From positions 735,469-799,468 of the forward strand of contig NZ_DJKE01000012.1 of assembly GCF_002434505.1 (NCBI RefSeq): a stretch of 64,000 nucleotides of DNA. Direction: 5' to 3'. The notes under the pieces were generated by a model that made no database searches, was not told the origin of the DNA, and saw nothing but the letters and a program-made list of their open reading frames with translations. The position numbers were made by a program, and so were the translations under genes. Shown one piece after another: positions 63,954-64,000 of the stretch; positions within the stretch are counted from its first letter, which is position 1; every line of letters begins with the position of its first letter. The stretch is from Brevundimonas sp. UBA6550. Its GTDB lineage: Bacteria > Pseudomonadota > Alphaproteobacteria > Caulobacterales > Caulobacteraceae.

Positions 63954-64000
63954 TTAGAAATCGACACGTCCGTCGATCCTCAGGATCGCCGGTCTGGTTG
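63954..64000 (-). CDS. C-terminal end of a gene cut by the window edge
   Basis: The last codons of a minus-strand frame read RPAILRIDGRVDF and stop at 63954-63956. The terminal Phe and alternating residues suggest a beta-barrel end strand (outer-membrane protein), but 14 residues are too few to assign it. The hairpin just beyond the stop supports a real gene end. Confidence 0.25.
   Translation of the reverse strand, partial: TRPAILRIDGRVDF

Noticed and set aside
63725..63967. 80-codon minus-strand frame ending directly at the KpsS-like start
   Set aside because: No family, no ribosome-binding site of quality, low-complexity hydrophobic/basic content, and it overlaps the stop and terminator of the gene from the right edge; likely leader sequence.

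Overview
The window reads as a chromosomal segment of a high-GC alphaproteobacterium of the order Caulobacterales, most likely Brevundimonas or a close relative. The evidence is a CpdR-type single-domain response regulator beside an N-formylglutamate amidohydrolase, four TonB-dependent receptors in 64 kb, the aroA-cmk-rpsA-ihfB block, Caulobacterales-type conserved hypotheticals (FYDLN-acid/TIGR02300, DUF1134, DUF4167, DUF4893, DUF1345, DUF599, DUF2171) and a sulfolipid gene (sqdB). No prophage, CRISPR array, rRNA operon or complete insertion sequence is visible. Layout, 0-24.9 kb: a 5'-truncated and frameshifted TonB receptor faces a POT peptide transporter; a double-GNAT-like protein converges on mscL; aroA, a small membrane protein, cmk, rpsA and ihfB run leftwards. 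Then come tRNA-Ala(GGC), DUF2171 and DUF1345 genes, an iron-uptake operon (siderophore receptor, PepSY protein, 60-aa membrane protein), tRNA-Val(GAC), cpdR, an N-formylglutamate amidohydrolase, a small RNA candidate of the suhB/MmgR (alpha-r8) type, DUF599, ppa, a GNAT gene, a HExxH protein, hslU, a BrkB-family membrane protein and prmC. Layout, 24.9-43.9 kb: a repeat-bounded island with a DUF559 nuclease, clpB, a second TonB receptor, a BCCT transporter, a serine hydrolase, tandem DUF4893 lipoproteins, a sensor kinase whose phosphoacceptor His is Arg, DUF4167, sqdB with an SDR gene, DUF1134 and a secreted alpha/beta hydrolase. Layout, 43.9-64 kb: pheS and pheT with two coupled paralogous small genes of unknown function between them; a polysaccharide deacetylase; a CBS-type hybrid kinase; rpmI-rplT separated from infC by an MFS gene and an unrecognised secreted-looking or surface-like gene; a GT9 glycosyltransferase; an alpha/beta hydrolase between two palindromic repeats; the agmatine-to-putrescine genes aguA and aguB with an inverted-repeat-bounded four-helix-bundle element between them; a TonB receptor behind a Pho-box-like array; and a KpsS-like capsule gene. 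Most genes are housekeeping or envelope nutrient uptake. The most unusual points are the four-helix-bundle element in the agu operon (58020-58438), which has the architecture of a 23S rRNA intervening sequence but sits between protein genes; the pheS-X-Y-pheT arrangement; the small RNA at 17904-17985; the Pho-box receptor; and the kinase lacking its His. All homology statements come from reading the protein sequences, without database searches.
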